This document shows positions 1 to 8,361 of a stretch of 64,000 nucleotides of DNA, piece by piece. The notes under the pieces were generated by a model that had not been told where the DNA came from, did no database searches, and saw nothing but the letters and a program-made list of their open reading frames with translations. Position numbers and translations under genes: made by a program. The stretch covers positions 124,001 through 188,000 of the forward strand of contig BROG01000901.1 of assembly GCA_030159075.1 (NCBI GenBank). Reading direction: 5' to 3'. Positions within the stretch are counted from its first letter, which is position 1, and each line of letters begins with the position of its first letter. The DNA is from Atrina japonica (lineage: Eukaryota > Mollusca > Bivalvia > Pterioida > Pinnidae).

Positions 1-719
1 CTGAGGGTTTCTTGAACTCCGCGACACGCAATTTTATCATCAATAAGAAAATATGTTTACAACTTACAACAGTTAGGTGTTTGTCCTCTTTATGGGTAAA
101 TACATTGTCTGTTATAAACATTTGATGTCGAATTCATTTTGAAACGACGAATTTGCATTTCAATTAAACCGTATAAACCGAATATTCGTGAGGATTCGTA
201 TTTGAATACAGCCGAATCTCGTTATCTCGAAGTCGACAGGACCAAGTAAAAATCGAAATAAATGGGTCATTCGCTAAATAGAATCCTAATATGTATGTCT
301 TTTCCTATACATGTGTTCTCTTTGTTTTCTTCAATTGCACTAGTTTTCTATATCTCCTGGAAATTAAGTAAGTACAAGAACATCCATTGTATGAGAGAGC
401 ATATCGATTCCGGACCTTGGTTTTACGGCGATGATAGGCAAGTTAATGATAGATGTATAGAAATAGAGTATAAATAATAAGTTTATGCAATAATGAAATT
501 TTGACCTTAACGCCTACAGATTTTAGAAAGAGTACATTATAACAGGAGAATCCCTCCCATACGCTTCCATTCCAATCAACAAGCGTAACAAGGTTCTTGC
601 ACTGTGTAATATACTGTTGCTAGACACGTGACCGAAGATTTGAATAAAGGTGATATTGGAACATTCATTTCGGTTCTAATAATAACATCCTTGCGTCTGC
701 GATTTGAAATCTGAATGTG
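1..719. other. AT-rich flank, no gene recognised
   Basis: No supported exon or RNA gene is seen here. A 71-codon open frame at 262-477 has no recognisable motif and looks like chance. The phrase around 216-250 (ATCTCGTTATCTCGAAG) resembles a degenerate repeat near 41638-41700 that also mentions a cGAGATATC-type sequence, so part of this stretch is probably old mobile DNA. Confidence 0.4.
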
Positions 720-1306
720 ACAGAAACTATCGTCTTGGGCATTTGTTTACCTGGTATTTCGGTACCAGCTGATAATCTTATACTAAAGTAATATTTGGCA
801 CTGATAACACCTTTTAAATTCTAAAGTTTTCTAAAGCTAAGATAGTCATCTTTTTACAGTGGTTACTCTTAGACGGATTTTGGCTATACGTTTAGACTTA
901 TTATTTGACCTTGTATGATACCATTTTTCTTTAGAAAATACATATACATTTTTAATTGGAGCTCAACTGATGAAGTCTAATCGACAGAAACGATCGTCTT
1001 GAGCTGGTGGACCTCTGGAGTCTTTGAGAGTTTACCTGAAGCTAGTGTACGTGTACCTGGTATTGCGGTACCAGCTGATAATCTTATACTGGTGCAATAT
1101 TTCACACTGATAACACTATTTGAATTCTAAATTCTTCAAAAGCTAAGATAGTCGTCTTTTTTACATTGGTTACTCTTCGACGGATTTGGCTATGCATTTA
1201 AATTTATTATTTGGCTTTGTATGATACCACTTTCCCTTTAAAAAAATCTATTTTAAATTGGAGCTCAACTGATGAAGTCTTATTAACAGAAACGATCTCT
1301 TGAACA
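720..1306. repeat. Imperfect tandem duplication, two copies, period about 306 bp
   Basis: Copy one is about 720-1003 and copy two about 1027-1306. Shared landmarks include GGTACCAGCTGATAATCTTA (761 and 1067), AGCTAAGATAGTC, GGTTACTCTT and GAGCTCAACTGATGAAGTCT. The copies are clearly diverged. A third, inverted and interrupted copy lies at about 4450-5358, so this is a dispersed family rather than a purely local duplication. No coding potential is seen. Confidence 0.8.
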
Positions 1307-1598
1307 TTTGACTTACGCCGTTTTTTCAAAACTATGACTTTGGTATTTTGTTTATAATATTTGAAACAATCTCAGACTATGTAGGCTCTATAAACTATAT
1401 ATATAAAGATCAGTTAGAACCGTTTGACAGTTGACACGTCAGTTTACTTAAAGGATCTCTTTAACATATTGTCCAGTATCAAAGTCAAAATTTATTTTAC
1501 ATCATAAGTCGAATAAAACCATATTGACTTACATAATATGACACCTCTATAAGCTGGGATATAAAAAGCGCATCAGTACCAATATATTCACGGTCAAG

Positions 1599-1599
<1 letters not shown>

Positions 1600-1689
<90 letters not shown>
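1600..1689. repeat. (GA)n microsatellite, about 44 units
   Basis: An almost perfect GA dinucleotide tract of about 89 bp. It lies about 280 bp upstream of the TATA box of the C-type lectin gene. In animals such tracts can bind GAGA-type factors and open promoters, but nothing here shows that it does so. Open frames across it (Ser-Leu repeats on the minus strand) are artefacts. Confidence 0.97.
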
Positions 1690-1691
<2 letters not shown>

Positions 1692-1967
1692 CTTCCTCCT
1701 CAGTTTGATTTTTCTGTATTTGATATCAGTGTGGCGGGACCATGTTCCTATTGAGTCATAAGCATCGGTTGTTTTGTAAATCAAAATGATATCGTTATCT
1801 TTCATAGAGAGGTCGAATACAGGATAATGACTGAGTACAGACCTTCTTGTATCTATTGATGTTTACGCAGTTTTGTGTAGACCCGCATTGCAAACGTATA
1901 AGGAATTTCTCTGTAAAATAAACGAGATATATTTTAGTTTCCAAAGTATTTCCAGAACGACCTTTTC

Positions 1968-1975
1968 TATATAAG
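1968..1975 (+). promoter_or_regulatory. TATA box of the C-type lectin gene
   Basis: TATATAAG lies 85 bp upstream of the lectin ATG, a normal distance for a TATA box plus a short 5' leader of about 50-60 bases. It supports an intronless transcription unit starting near 2000. Confidence 0.55.
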
Positions 1976-2059
1976 GAGATGGACACAACTTAAAGCTAAA
2001 TTAGTGCAAAACGAAATTACAATACAACATACGACTGGTAAAACTTAATCTCGAGAAAA

Positions 2060-2683
2060 ATGAAATTAATCCTTGCTTTGCTTTTTGTGTCGATAGTATT
2101 GGAAGAACATAGTGCGTTTCTAACTGGCAACCCGGAAGAGACCAACCCTGACGTCATTGTAACAGAGCTTCAGAGATTGCAACAGACAGTTCAGACTTTA
2201 TCAGAACAAGTCATACGGGTGACTGAAAATTCACAGTGCGGATGTGATTTCCTACGTTCGTTAAAAACATGTCCAGATGGGTGGACTCGATTTAAAAATT
2301 CCTGCTATTTTTTCCGAGTTATACCGGAAATCTGGACCAGCGCAAGAACAACATGTGAGCGACTTGGCGGTCATCTTGTCGTTCTGGAAACCGCAGAAGA
2401 AGATCAGTTCGTTGGAAAATTCATACAAGATTCAAAGAAGTTAACTATGGATTTTTCCCACGGTTACACGTGGATTGGGGGTTATGACTTTATGAAAGAA
2501 GGACATTGGTTCTGGGTAACTGGACAGCCATTTAATTACACTAACTGGCGTCCTGGTGCACCTAATGGTCTGGGACACCTTACTGAGGACTGTCTGGATT
2601 ACAGTGGAAGTACTTGGAATGACCACGTTTGTTCTGAGAGGTGCAATTTTGTATGCGAACGTGCAGCTATTGCAATTTATTAA
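2060..2683 (+). CDS. Secreted C-type lectin, single CRD, intronless
   Basis: The 207-residue protein starts with a hydrophobic signal peptide (about residues 1-18), followed by a short heptad-like stretch (about 33-55) that could form a coiled-coil stalk. A Cys-Gly-Cys pair (60, 62) precedes the CRD (about 71-200). Family marks seen are the first CRD Cys at 71 with CPDGW, Cys82, Cys99, WIG at 138-140, Cys178, WND at 186-188, Cys191, Cys195 and Cys199. The usual EPN/QPD sugar-specificity triplet is APN (167-169), so calcium and sugar binding may be altered; WND, which supplies calcium ligands, is intact. N159-Y-T is a glycosylation sequon. Secreted lectins of this type usually bind glycans in mucosal or immune recognition; that role is inferred here. 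No intron interrupts the frame, and the ATG is the first one after the TATA box. The closest named family member cannot be told without a search. Confidence 0.93.
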   Translation: MKLILALLFVSIVLEEHSAFLTGNPEETNPDVIVTELQRLQQTVQTLSEQVIRVTENSQCGCDFLRSLKTCPDGWTRFKNSCYFFRVIPEIWTSARTTCERLGGHLVVLETAEEDQFVGKFIQDSKKLTMDFSHGYTWIGGYDFMKEGHWFWVTGQPFNYTNWRPGAPNGLGHLTEDCLDYSGSTWNDHVCSERCNFVCERAAIAIY

Positions 2684-2737
2684 CATTTCTATATTACGGA
2701 AAAGTCAAAAGTACTGGTGATTGAATTGATAATTCCA

Positions 2738-2743
2738 ATTAAA
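2738..2743 (+). terminator. Candidate poly(A) signal ATTAAA of the lectin gene
   Basis: ATTAAA, the common variant hexamer, lies 55 bases after the lectin stop codon. No closer AATAAA is present. Confidence 0.4.
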
Positions 2744-2873
2744 GTTTGGGTTATTTCTGTAGATGTTGTCGATGTTGATTTTTAAAGTCATATGTTGGCC
2801 AATAGATTTACTTTGTGTTCCAGAAAATCTGAAAAGTAGTTTTTCATAAATATTTCATAAAAGGCGCGGGGGG

Positions 2874-2955
2874 GAAACTGGCAAACTTTTTCACAAAAAT
2901 TTGTGTAAGTTCCAGCTGGACTCAAACCTGCGCTGACCAGAAGTAAACGACCTCG
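2874..2955 (-). repeat. SINE fragment (inverted)
   Basis: Matches, in reverse, the middle part of the tRNA-type SINE found whole near 21563. It shares the AAACTGGCAAACTTT and GCGCTGACCAG segments with the copy near 53520-53580. Ends are lost. Confidence 0.65.
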
Positions 2956-3089
2956 TGATATTCATCATCAAATATAGCCATAGTTGTAACAAAAAGAAAT
3001 CTTATTCATATCGATTGTGCTTCAGTCTACTGTCAACTTGACTGATAATCACTAACTCCTATAAAGCGCAGTTTTACTTTAAAGATAGC

Positions 3090-3768
3090 AAAAAATGAAT
3101 AGTTGATATCATAAATTTAAATTAAGATATCTTAAATTAAATAATCATATATTAAAATAATTTAAGATATCTAAAAATCGATTTTAAGATATCGTAAAAT
3201 CATTTTTGATATGTATTTTATGAAATCGAGAATTGTCAACAATTTTACGATATCTTAAAATCTAGATTAAAGGGACATTAGCTGTGTTTAATAAAAATCA
3301 TTATTTCGATTTTCTCTACTTTTACTACTTGTATTTGATGTACCATAATATATAATAGCTTTACATTGGCTTAACAATCTTATATTCCTATATATTTTGT
3401 CGACATAAGGTCATGTCCAGTGTGTGGTATTCATATACAAATAGTAAGGTTGAGTTTAATCAATTGCAAGTAAAAAAAAGTGCCAAACCTAGGTTTCTCA
3501 AGCAATTTTCACAAAATATATATGGATTTTTGAATTTTTATGCTTGTGGATATCTCTTTTTGTTATTGTATATCAATCTAAGTAGTAAATAGGAAAAATA
3601 ATTTGAAAAAGAAAAACACATAGCCCCTTTAAGATATCAAGAATTCACAACAATTTTAAATTATCATAAAATCGGTATTAAGTTTTCTTAAAATTTAATT
3701 TATGATATCATAAAATCGATTTTACGATATTTTAAAATTCCCAATTTTAAAATGCCTGATATCCTGGG
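3090..3768. repeat. GATATC-rich palindromic AT repeat, split by a MITE
   Basis: At 3090-3266 and 3633-3768 the sequence is dominated by self-complementary units such as AAGATATCTT and ACGATATCGT joined by A/T runs. The two halves are separated by the TTAA-flanked element at 3271-3628. The unit is a palindrome, so the two halves could fold on each other or on themselves. No coding capacity is seen. Confidence 0.6.
3267..3632. mobile_element. TTAA-flanked piggyBac-like MITE, copy 1
   Basis: Flanking TTAA lies at 3267-3270 and 3629-3632. The left terminus is AGGGACATTAGCTGTGTTT and the right terminus is its degenerate inverse (ACACATAGCCCCT). Exact TTAA duplication with short terminal inverted repeats is the signature of piggyBac-type transposition. 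About 358 bp with no transposase frame, hence non-autonomous. Confidence 0.72.
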
Positions 3769-3952
3769 TAACACAGTAGTTATCATTGTTATATCACATG
3801 TACATCAGTTCTTTGTGATAACAACGTGGACGTGTTGGAATGCAATCCTGTTATTGGACAATCACATTGACCTATAAGCCGTCATTAGGTAATACAGTTT
3901 CTGCGACTCCTCTTAAGCGCATTCATGGGACCGACAGGTGAATTCCCGTTTG

Positions 3953-4315
3953 TTAAAGGGGCATTAGGTGTATTTACCAAATAAAATTATTTTGATTTTT
4001 TTTCTGCTTTTACTACAAAAACAAATAAGAGCTATTCACAGGAATACAAAATTCTTATACTCCTATATATATTATACTTATATTATGAAAATAAGGTCAG
4101 GTCCTATGTACTATTCATATACAAATAGTATTTTACAGTTAATAGATTGCAATTGAAAAAAAACAAATCTGGGTTTCTCAAGCAATTTTCACAAAATACA
4201 TAGGCATTTAAGAATTTTATGCCTGTGTATATCTCTTTTTGTTATTGTATATCAATCTAAGTAGTAAAAGGGGGGGGGGGGTTGAAGAAAAAACACACAG
4301 CTAATGCCTCCTTAA
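3953..4315. mobile_element. TTAA-flanked piggyBac-like MITE, copy 2
   Basis: TTAA at 3953-3956 and 4312-4315. Termini are AGGGGCATTAGGTGTATTT and its inverse ending CTAATGCCTCC. The interior (GGTCAGGTCC, ATTCATATACAAATAGTA, GTTTCTCAAGCAATTTTCAC) matches copy 1. It contains a C/G homopolymer at about 4270-4281. Confidence 0.75.
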
Positions 4316-4449
4316 CTAATCTTCTGGCAATTGCCATAAATTGTAGTTACTAGTATATAATAGTTCTAATCTTATTCTGGATTTGAGTTTGTTACAAGCA
4401 ATCTCACAGTGATATAGTTAGAAAACATATTATAAACATAGTAAAAAAA

Positions 4450-5358
4450 ACTTCATCAACTGAACTCTAATTTAAATAGTAGACGTAGATTTCCGAAATA
4501 CAAATCGGTATCATACCCGGTAAAATAATAAACTAAAGAGTATTCCCAAATCCGTGTAAGAGTAACCACTGTAAAAAGCTGACTATGTTAGCTTTTGGTG
4601 AGTTTAGAATTTAACTTGTGCTATCCATGGAAACGAAATATTTCTTTATTCTCAGGCCTTCAAGTGGGTTTTGGTAAGAAAATAGGGCTTTCAATAGGGC
4701 TAAAATTCTTGAAAAATAGGGCTTTATAGGGCAGTTTTGACAAATTATAGGGGGATTATAGGGTCATTTTCCTTAAATCTAATTAATATCTATTGAAAAT
4801 ATACATACCTTGATTAATATTAATATACAAACTCTTACCAAATTACATTTTTGAGGCATGTACACTTAACTGAAGTCTTCTGATGACTGTACTGCACCAA
4901 CTGGGACACCAAGGCAGCTCTGATAGACCTTAGCTAACCAAGACTTGGGAACCTTGGTTTTTAACTGTAAAGGCACACATAAGATCTTCAAAGCTGTTTT
5001 GGTATCTTGTTGTTGAAGTCAATCATCATAAAGACTTGAATGTTGTGTGTCACATGAAATGATAAGAAAATAAGATATTTAAAAAAAGCACTGGATGACT
5101 TAATTATATTTAAGACACGTACCTACATATCTGTAGACCGAGACATGCCTGTTTTGAGAAAAAAGTGTCATTTTTCAATTTCCGACATATTATTTTCTCT
5201 TTTTAGGGATAATATAGGGAAATGGGCTTTTTTGGGCAAAAATATGGGGATTATAGGGTACTCCCAAAAAGATAGGGATATTATAGGAATTATAGGAAAT
5301 ATAGGGCCGGTTGAAGGCCTGTATTCTGTATAGGATGATCAGCCCCGGTACCGAAATA
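4450..5358 (-). repeat. Inverted third copy of the 306-bp repeat, interrupted
   Basis: Reverse complement of the unit seen at 720-1306: TTCATCAACTGAACTC, AGAGTAACCACTGTAAAAAG and GAAATATT at 4450-4650, continuing after the hAT-like insertion with GATGATCAGCCCCGGTACCGAAATAC (5334-5358, written here with its two interior matches GATNATCAGC and GGTACCG). Removing 4653-5321 plus one TATTCT restores alignment with the uninterrupted copies. Confidence 0.75.
4653..5321. mobile_element. hAT-like non-autonomous transposon, 669 bp
   Basis: It begins CAGGCCTTCAA and ends TTGAAGGCCTG, perfect 11-bp terminal inverted repeats with the CAG start typical of hAT elements. TATTCT flanks it directly on both sides (4647-4652, 5322-5327). 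Both subterminal regions are packed with copies of ATAGGG, resembling transposase-binding arrays. No transposase frame is present. A 6-bp duplication is shorter than the usual 8 bp of hAT, so the superfamily call is tentative. Confidence 0.78.
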
Positions 5359-5637
5359 CAAGCTGCAAAGAAGAAGGTTTAATATCATATGCATTTGGAT
5401 ATTTCTTTCACCTTCTTCAAATTCAATACACGTTGTAATATAAAAAAAAATCTCAGATACCAAAGTATAAATCAATAGAATGTCCAGGACATAAATACAA
5501 ATCCGGTAAAAATGGACAAACACAGACCTCTGGAAACCAAGCATCCCCTGTCGACCGGTCACATCCGCCGTGAGTCCACAGTCAAGTCCAATGAAATACG
5601 TGAGGAGTGAATCCTTGTCACAATTTATACAGACGTC

Positions 5638-6273
5638 TCAACAACCGCTTACGAAAAGGCAACTCAACATTTCCCTTAGTGAAACAGAGTAATCGCAAAC
5701 AAGACTATTATACCGACCATAAAATTTGCGGAACGTTGACATTAAACGCGCTTTTCGATATCCCTGTGTCAATAATTTGTTAGTGAGTAGTTTACCTCTG
5801 TATATGAAATCTTCATATGTTGTACATGCCCTGACATATCGAATCATTTGTGAAATATAAACTCCATATGCGGGTGACTGTGGGATATTACTACTTAAAT
5901 GTGGAAAATTTACGATGGGAAAGCCGAAATGGTCGCATAGCTTAGTTGCTAATTTCCCGTCTGTGTCTATATTAAGTAAAATGCCTAAGTATAAAGCGTG
6001 TGTGCTTGATTCTGTTGTACCTTTAATTTCTAGTTCACTGGGATATATCGCATTGACATATGTATGAAAATTGTCACTGTTAATTGACAAAACGTCGTCG
6101 ATATATCTAAATGAGAAATTAAAGGACACTGCTAGCTTTTTCTTCTTTTGATTCAGCAGTTTCTGAATGAAGTCTGCTTCGTATAAATGAAGGAACAGGT
6201 CGGCCAATAAAGGGGCACAATTGGTTTCCATAGGAATGCCATCAGTTTGTTGGGTCAATGAAAATGACAGCAA
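5638..6273 (-). mobile_element. Reverse transcriptase fragment, probably Penelope-like retroelement
   Basis: A 211-codon open frame contains GIPMETNCAPLLADLFLHLY (about residues 12-31) and the catalytic YIDD (57-60), followed by the palm/thumb region with IVNFPHLSSNIP and AYGVYISQMIRYVRACTTYEDF. These are hallmarks of animal retroelement reverse transcriptases of the Penelope-type group. The N-terminal fingers part, and any endonuclease domain, are missing: upstream of 6273 the sequence turns into a short tandem repeat. The frame is intact but truncated, so it is a dead 5'-truncated copy. MET replaces the common MGT in the conserved motif. Assignment to Penelope rather than another RT clade is from memory of the motif style. 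Confidence 0.75.
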
Positions 6274-6405
6274 TTAAAACCTTGTTCTGACTTTGAGTTC
6301 AACTCATGGTCAATGAAGATGACAACAATCCAAACCTTGCTCTAATTTTGATTGTTTTAATATAACTAACTCACAGTCAACGAAAATGACAGCAATCCAA
6401 ATCAT
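6254..6405. repeat. Short tandem repeat next to the RT fragment
   Basis: Three diverged copies of a roughly 55-65 bp unit starting GTCAATGAAAATGACAGCAAT, then CCAAACCTTG, begin exactly where the RT frame is cut off. The copies contain no gene. Confidence 0.6.
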
Positions 6406-6495
6406 TGCTATCGCTCAGGTGCTATTGCTTTCCAAACCAAAACTATGAAAGCATTGTACCCACCTAAACAGTCATTAATAGGTAAATAGAATAGC

Positions 6496-6765
6496 TCATA
6501 AGTCTTCGGAAACATAGATTTTGACATTCAAACCATGTTTTCTTACACGCAATACTTTTCTTAAAACAAATTTAGGCACAGAATTAACATGCCTAGCATA
6601 AGAGCAACTTCTAACAGTATACTGAAGCTTCAGTCCTGTATTCCACAATTTACTATTTTCTACACGAAAATCAACACTTCTTATGGTGCCCACAGCTTTA
6701 GCACACATAAGGCAAAAATCCATATAACCTGGGATGGAATCTCTGGAACCATTTCTTGACTTGCA
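6496..6765 (-). other. Exon-like open frame of unknown origin
   Basis: The last 80-90 codons of an open frame on the minus strand look more protein-like than the AT-rich background: a CLMCAKAVG segment, then RSVDFRVENSKLW, LQYTVRSCSY and KFVLRKVLRVRKHGLNVKIY before a TAA/TGA stop near 6497. Its upstream part (6766-6900) is a dispersed repeat, so the true left boundary could be an acceptor near 6762 (TGTGCAAG). I do not recognise the family. It may be a terminal exon of an undetected gene, a processed or decayed gene fragment, or chance. Confidence 0.25.
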
Positions 6766-6779
6766 CAAGTTTAAAAATG

Positions 6780-6915
6780 AGGTAATACAGTGTAATCTAT
6801 CTTGAAATACCACTGTTTCTGCCAGTGAAATGTGGTCTCTCAAAAGAGGTTTTAATAAAAGGATTATTGAACCAAATTGTTTTAGGAATGTGGTCTCCAA
6901 AGACAGGTTCCACTG
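6780..6915 (-). repeat. Dispersed repeat of the 'GGTCTC...GACAGGTTCCACTGTA' family
   Basis: Ends in GACAGGTTCCACTGTAC and contains GTGGTCTCTCAAAAGAGG, the signature also found near 10362-10530, 17960-18060, 29578-29650 and 38520-38895. A short palindromic dispersed family with no coding capacity. Confidence 0.6.
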
Positions 6916-7059
6916 TACATCAATGATACACTGGTATCATTCTGACTTGTCATCATCATGTATGATTATCCAATAAAATGTTTTCCTGTGACGCAACAAA
7001 GTGAGTGGAAGTGATGGTATGATAATCAGTAGGTTACTCAGCCCCATCAAGTTCAGTGA

Positions 7060-7220
7060 ATTGGACTACAGTAATACCTGCTTTATCGACCACTTGTGTA
7101 GAAAGACACCATCATACCATTTCTGTACAAATCAACTTCTATGTAAAGACCACCTCCCTTTAGACTGGTTTTGTTGTGTCCCTAAGGAGGTCTTTATATA
7201 CAAGTTTCACTGTATATTTC
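7060..7220. mobile_element. Palindromic MITE of the 'GACCACC' family
   Basis: Begins ACAGTAATACCTGCTTTATC and ends GTCTTTATATACAAGTTTCACTGTA, matching the better-preserved copies at 24922-25160 and 29164-29347, including the interior TGTGTCCCTAAGGAGGTC. Confidence 0.6.
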
Positions 7221-7355
7221 TCTACATAAATGTACATCACTGGCATCAAAAAGATCATGATTAAGTCGTCCTTTAGGAGAATTTTCATCTCTTGACTGAT
7301 ACAGTCCGCAAGACCACCTGTATATAAAGGTAACTGTGAATTGAGAATATTTGTC

Positions 7356-7682
7356 TTAAATGGGCATTAGCTGCATTTTATTTTAAATTACCCCCTTTTA
7401 ACTTCTTAGAGTGATATATTTTTCGATATACAATACCAAAAAAAAATATAAACAGGCATAAAAATTCTTATATATTTTTTGAAAATTGCTCAAGTTTTAA
7501 TTGCAATTGATTAACTCAACTTTATTATTTGTGTATTAATATCACACTGGATCTGACATAATTTTCACAATATCTATAGGGCTAAAAGAATTTTTATGCC
7601 TGTGTTTAGCTTTTTTTTGTAACTGTACATAAAGTACAAGCAGTAAAAGTAGAAAATATCAGATACAGCTAATGTCCCTTGA
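7356..7682. mobile_element. piggyBac-like MITE, copy 3
   Basis: Left TTAA at 7356-7359 followed by ATGGGCATTAGCTGCATTT; right terminus CAGCTAATGTCCC followed by TTGA, a mutated TTAA. Internal homology to copies 1 and 2 is partial and includes inverted segments (AAATTGCTCAAG). Confidence 0.6.
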
Positions 7683-8361
7683 AGCAGTATGCCAATTATA
7701 TGAAAATTTTACAACTTAACTGTTTAAAAAAACAACAAAATAAATTAGATTTATATATTTTATATATTTATTTTTGTACAAAATAAGAGACTGAACAATG
7801 AAAATGAAATGACAATATGAAAATTATGACCATCGCTGTATGGGACATATGAACAGAAAGTGTATACCGGTCGCACCAGGTATCAGTTAAATGATTTCGT
7901 CATAGGATCAATATCAGTTCATGATATCTGAAATGTGATTTTGTTTGAAATTGTTTTAATGAAGTAACAGTTGAAATTAACTACGACAATAAACCAGTTT
8001 TCTTATTGTACCATTTTGAATTAAATAAGTTACCAGTACCGTAATTATTACCTAATTAACCAGGTGAAAAGAGACCCTTGAAATTTTAAGAAGTTACTTT
8101 TATCAACCACTGCAGAAGCTGGTTCTCTTTGTCAATTAGGGACACTGTTCATCTACTAAAATTCATATAAAATGGGAAAAGATGTTTTTTTTTACACTTC
8201 ATACACTGTACATCAAAATGTAATGTCGGCAGCATGAAACAGACATCAGAATGTTTATCAACATCAGACTTCTTATCAATGGCTTTCTAATTTTCCAATG
8301 TTAATGTTTCAGTAATGCTGCCATCCAAGATAAAATCAACATTTCCATTTTCGTTCTGGAA
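7683..8361. other. 3' flank and untranslated region of SNRPE
   Basis: No second gene is seen. This stretch lies downstream of the SNRPE stop on the minus strand and should hold its 3' untranslated region. A minus-strand AATAAA (TTTATT on the given strand) near 7766-7772 could be a distal poly(A) signal. Confidence 0.35.

Noticed and set aside
1497..1805. Ser-Leu-rich open frame on the minus strand
   Set aside because: It exists only because the (GA)n tract lacks stops in that frame.
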